From: Pseudarthrobacter sulfonivorans | GTDB taxonomy: Bacteria; Actinomycetota; Actinomycetes; Actinomycetales; Micrococcaceae | Direction: 5' to 3' | Assembly: GCF_024391045.1 (NCBI RefSeq) | Contig: NZ_JANFCZ010000034.1 | Coordinates: 1-38,234, forward strand | Length of the DNA stretch: 38,234 nt | Shown: piece after piece, positions 37,550-38,234 of the stretch | Layout of the letters: every line of letters starts with the position of its first letter | Position numbering within the stretch: the stretch's first letter is position 1 | Translations under genes and position numbers: made by a program | The notes under the pieces: model-generated | The model's input: the letters and a program-made list of their open reading frames with translations, nothing else | What the model was told of the DNA's origin: nothing | Databases searched by the model: none

Positions 37550-38234
37550 CCTCGGCGAATCGTTCGGCTCGTGGAACATGGGCGACGACGCCGCGATGTT
37601 CCCCCTGGTGACCAGCGCCAACGTGGCGTGCGGCTTCCACGCGGGGGACCCCGTCACGATGCTCGACAGCTGCCGGGCCGCCTTCGAGCTGGATGTGACC
37701 GTGGGGGCGCACGTGGGGTACCGCGATCTGGCCGGCTTCGGCCGCCGGTCCTTGGACATGTCCTTCGATGAGCTTTTCGGCGACGTGCTGTACCAGCTGG
37801 GGGCGCTCGACGGGGTGGCGCACGCCGTGGGTGCCTCCGTTGACTACGTCAAGCCGCACGGTGCCCTCTACAACCGCCTGGTGCACGACGCAGAGCAGGC
37901 TTCCGCGGTGGTGGCAGCCATCCAGGCCTACGATCCCGGCCTGCCCATTCTCGGCCTGCCGGGCTCGCAGCTGCTGATCCAGGCCAAGGAAGCCGGGCAT
38001 CCCGTCTTTGTGGAGGCCTTTGTCGACCGCGCCTACCAGGCCGACGGCACGCTGGTGCCGCGCTCGCAGGAAGGAGCAGTCCTGCACGACGTCGGTTCGA
38101 TTGTCGAGCGCGCTGTCCGCCTCGCGACAAAGGGCGAGGTGGTGGCATTGGACGGCACCGTGGTCCAGGTCAGGCCTGATTCCCTGTGCATCCACGGGGA
38201 CACCCCCGGAGCCGTGGAGATGGCTGCCGCGGTC
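37533..38234 (+). CDS. pxpA: 5-oxoprolinase subunit PxpA (LamB/YcsF family), 3' end missing
   Basis: The 234 visible residues begin LDLNADLGESFGSWNMGDDA, the unmistakable N-terminus of the LamB/YcsF family, followed by ANVACGFHAGDP, TVGAHVGYRDLAGFGRR, YVKPHGALYN and LCIHGDTPGAVE, giving the conserved Asp/His metal-site residues. PxpA works with PxpB and PxpC to cleave 5-oxoproline to glutamate with ATP; pxpB/pxpC would be expected just beyond the window. The start is TTG at 37533, eight bases after GGAGGG. It overlaps the upstream gene by 17 bases. The gene runs off the end of the window. Confidence 0.95.
   Translation, partial: MDLNADLGESFGSWNMGDDAAMFPLVTSANVACGFHAGDPVTMLDSCRAAFELDVTVGAHVGYRDLAGFGRRSLDMSFDELFGDVLYQLGALDGVAHAVGASVDYVKPHGALYNRLVHDAEQASAVVAAIQAYDPGLPILGLPGSQLLIQAKEAGHPVFVEAFVDRAYQADGTLVPRSQEGAVLHDVGSIVERAVRLATKGEVVALDGTVVQVRPDSLCIHGDTPGAVEMAAAV

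Overview
The window is high-GC DNA from an actinobacterium. The gene families fit the Micrococcaceae (Arthrobacter/Pseudarthrobacter type): DUF222/HNH proteins, LigD plus Ku, a DeoR-controlled fructose PTS, DUF6458 and YtxH-like envelope proteins, many GTG/TTG starts, and several starts that look leaderless. It reads as ordinary chromosome with metabolic islands. No rRNA, tRNA, CRISPR array, transposase or phage gene was recognised. All assignments come from reading the sequence; no database search was run.

Layout. (1) 1-1862: a DUF222/HNH endonuclease, cut by the window edge, whose 5' end carries an in-frame tandem duplication. (2) 1964-3779: three small minus-strand envelope/stress proteins. 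(3) 3910-8161: an oxidoreductase cluster with three aldo/keto reductases, one NAD-dependent epimerase-like SDR and an NTF2-like protein, followed by dodecin with a TTG start. (4) 8661-14388: a FadR-type regulator divergent from a four-gene acid-sugar operon (DUF1537 kinase, beta-hydroxyacid dehydrogenase, GntP permease, class II FBA-type aldolase), with two operator-like palindromes in the divergent promoter region. (5) 14509-20566: DUF1304 membrane protein, acyltransferase-3, small GNAT, SDR, FUSC transporter and an MHS-type MFS permease. (6) 21043-25810: two small disordered proteins, then the NHEJ pair ligD/ku transcribed divergently only 40 bp apart, and a Rho-N/SAP-like small basic protein convergent to ku. 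(7) 26018-27303: a methyltransferase translationally coupled to an SRPBCC protein. (8) 27464-31729: a complete fructose PTS operon, fruR-fruK-fruA-ptsH, on the minus strand with a good promoter, an operator-like palindrome and a strong terminator. (9) 32033-36585: DUF6458 membrane protein, an esterase, then a beta-phosphoglucomutase-like HAD protein coupled to a GH65 disaccharide phosphorylase. (10) 36719-end: a hydrophobic conserved protein overlapping the start of a PxpA (5-oxoprolinase subunit A) gene that runs off the window.

The most interesting signals outside known genes are: the in-frame triplicated start region of the DUF222 gene, where all four core differences between the two full copies are nonsynonymous transitions; a set of long intergenic inverted repeats (near 14409, 16736, 27295 and 31854), two sharing outer sequence and one supplying the stop codon of a gene; and the acid-sugar operon, which pairs a DUF1537 kinase with an FBA-type aldolase instead of the decarboxylase/isomerase usual for tetronate pathways.
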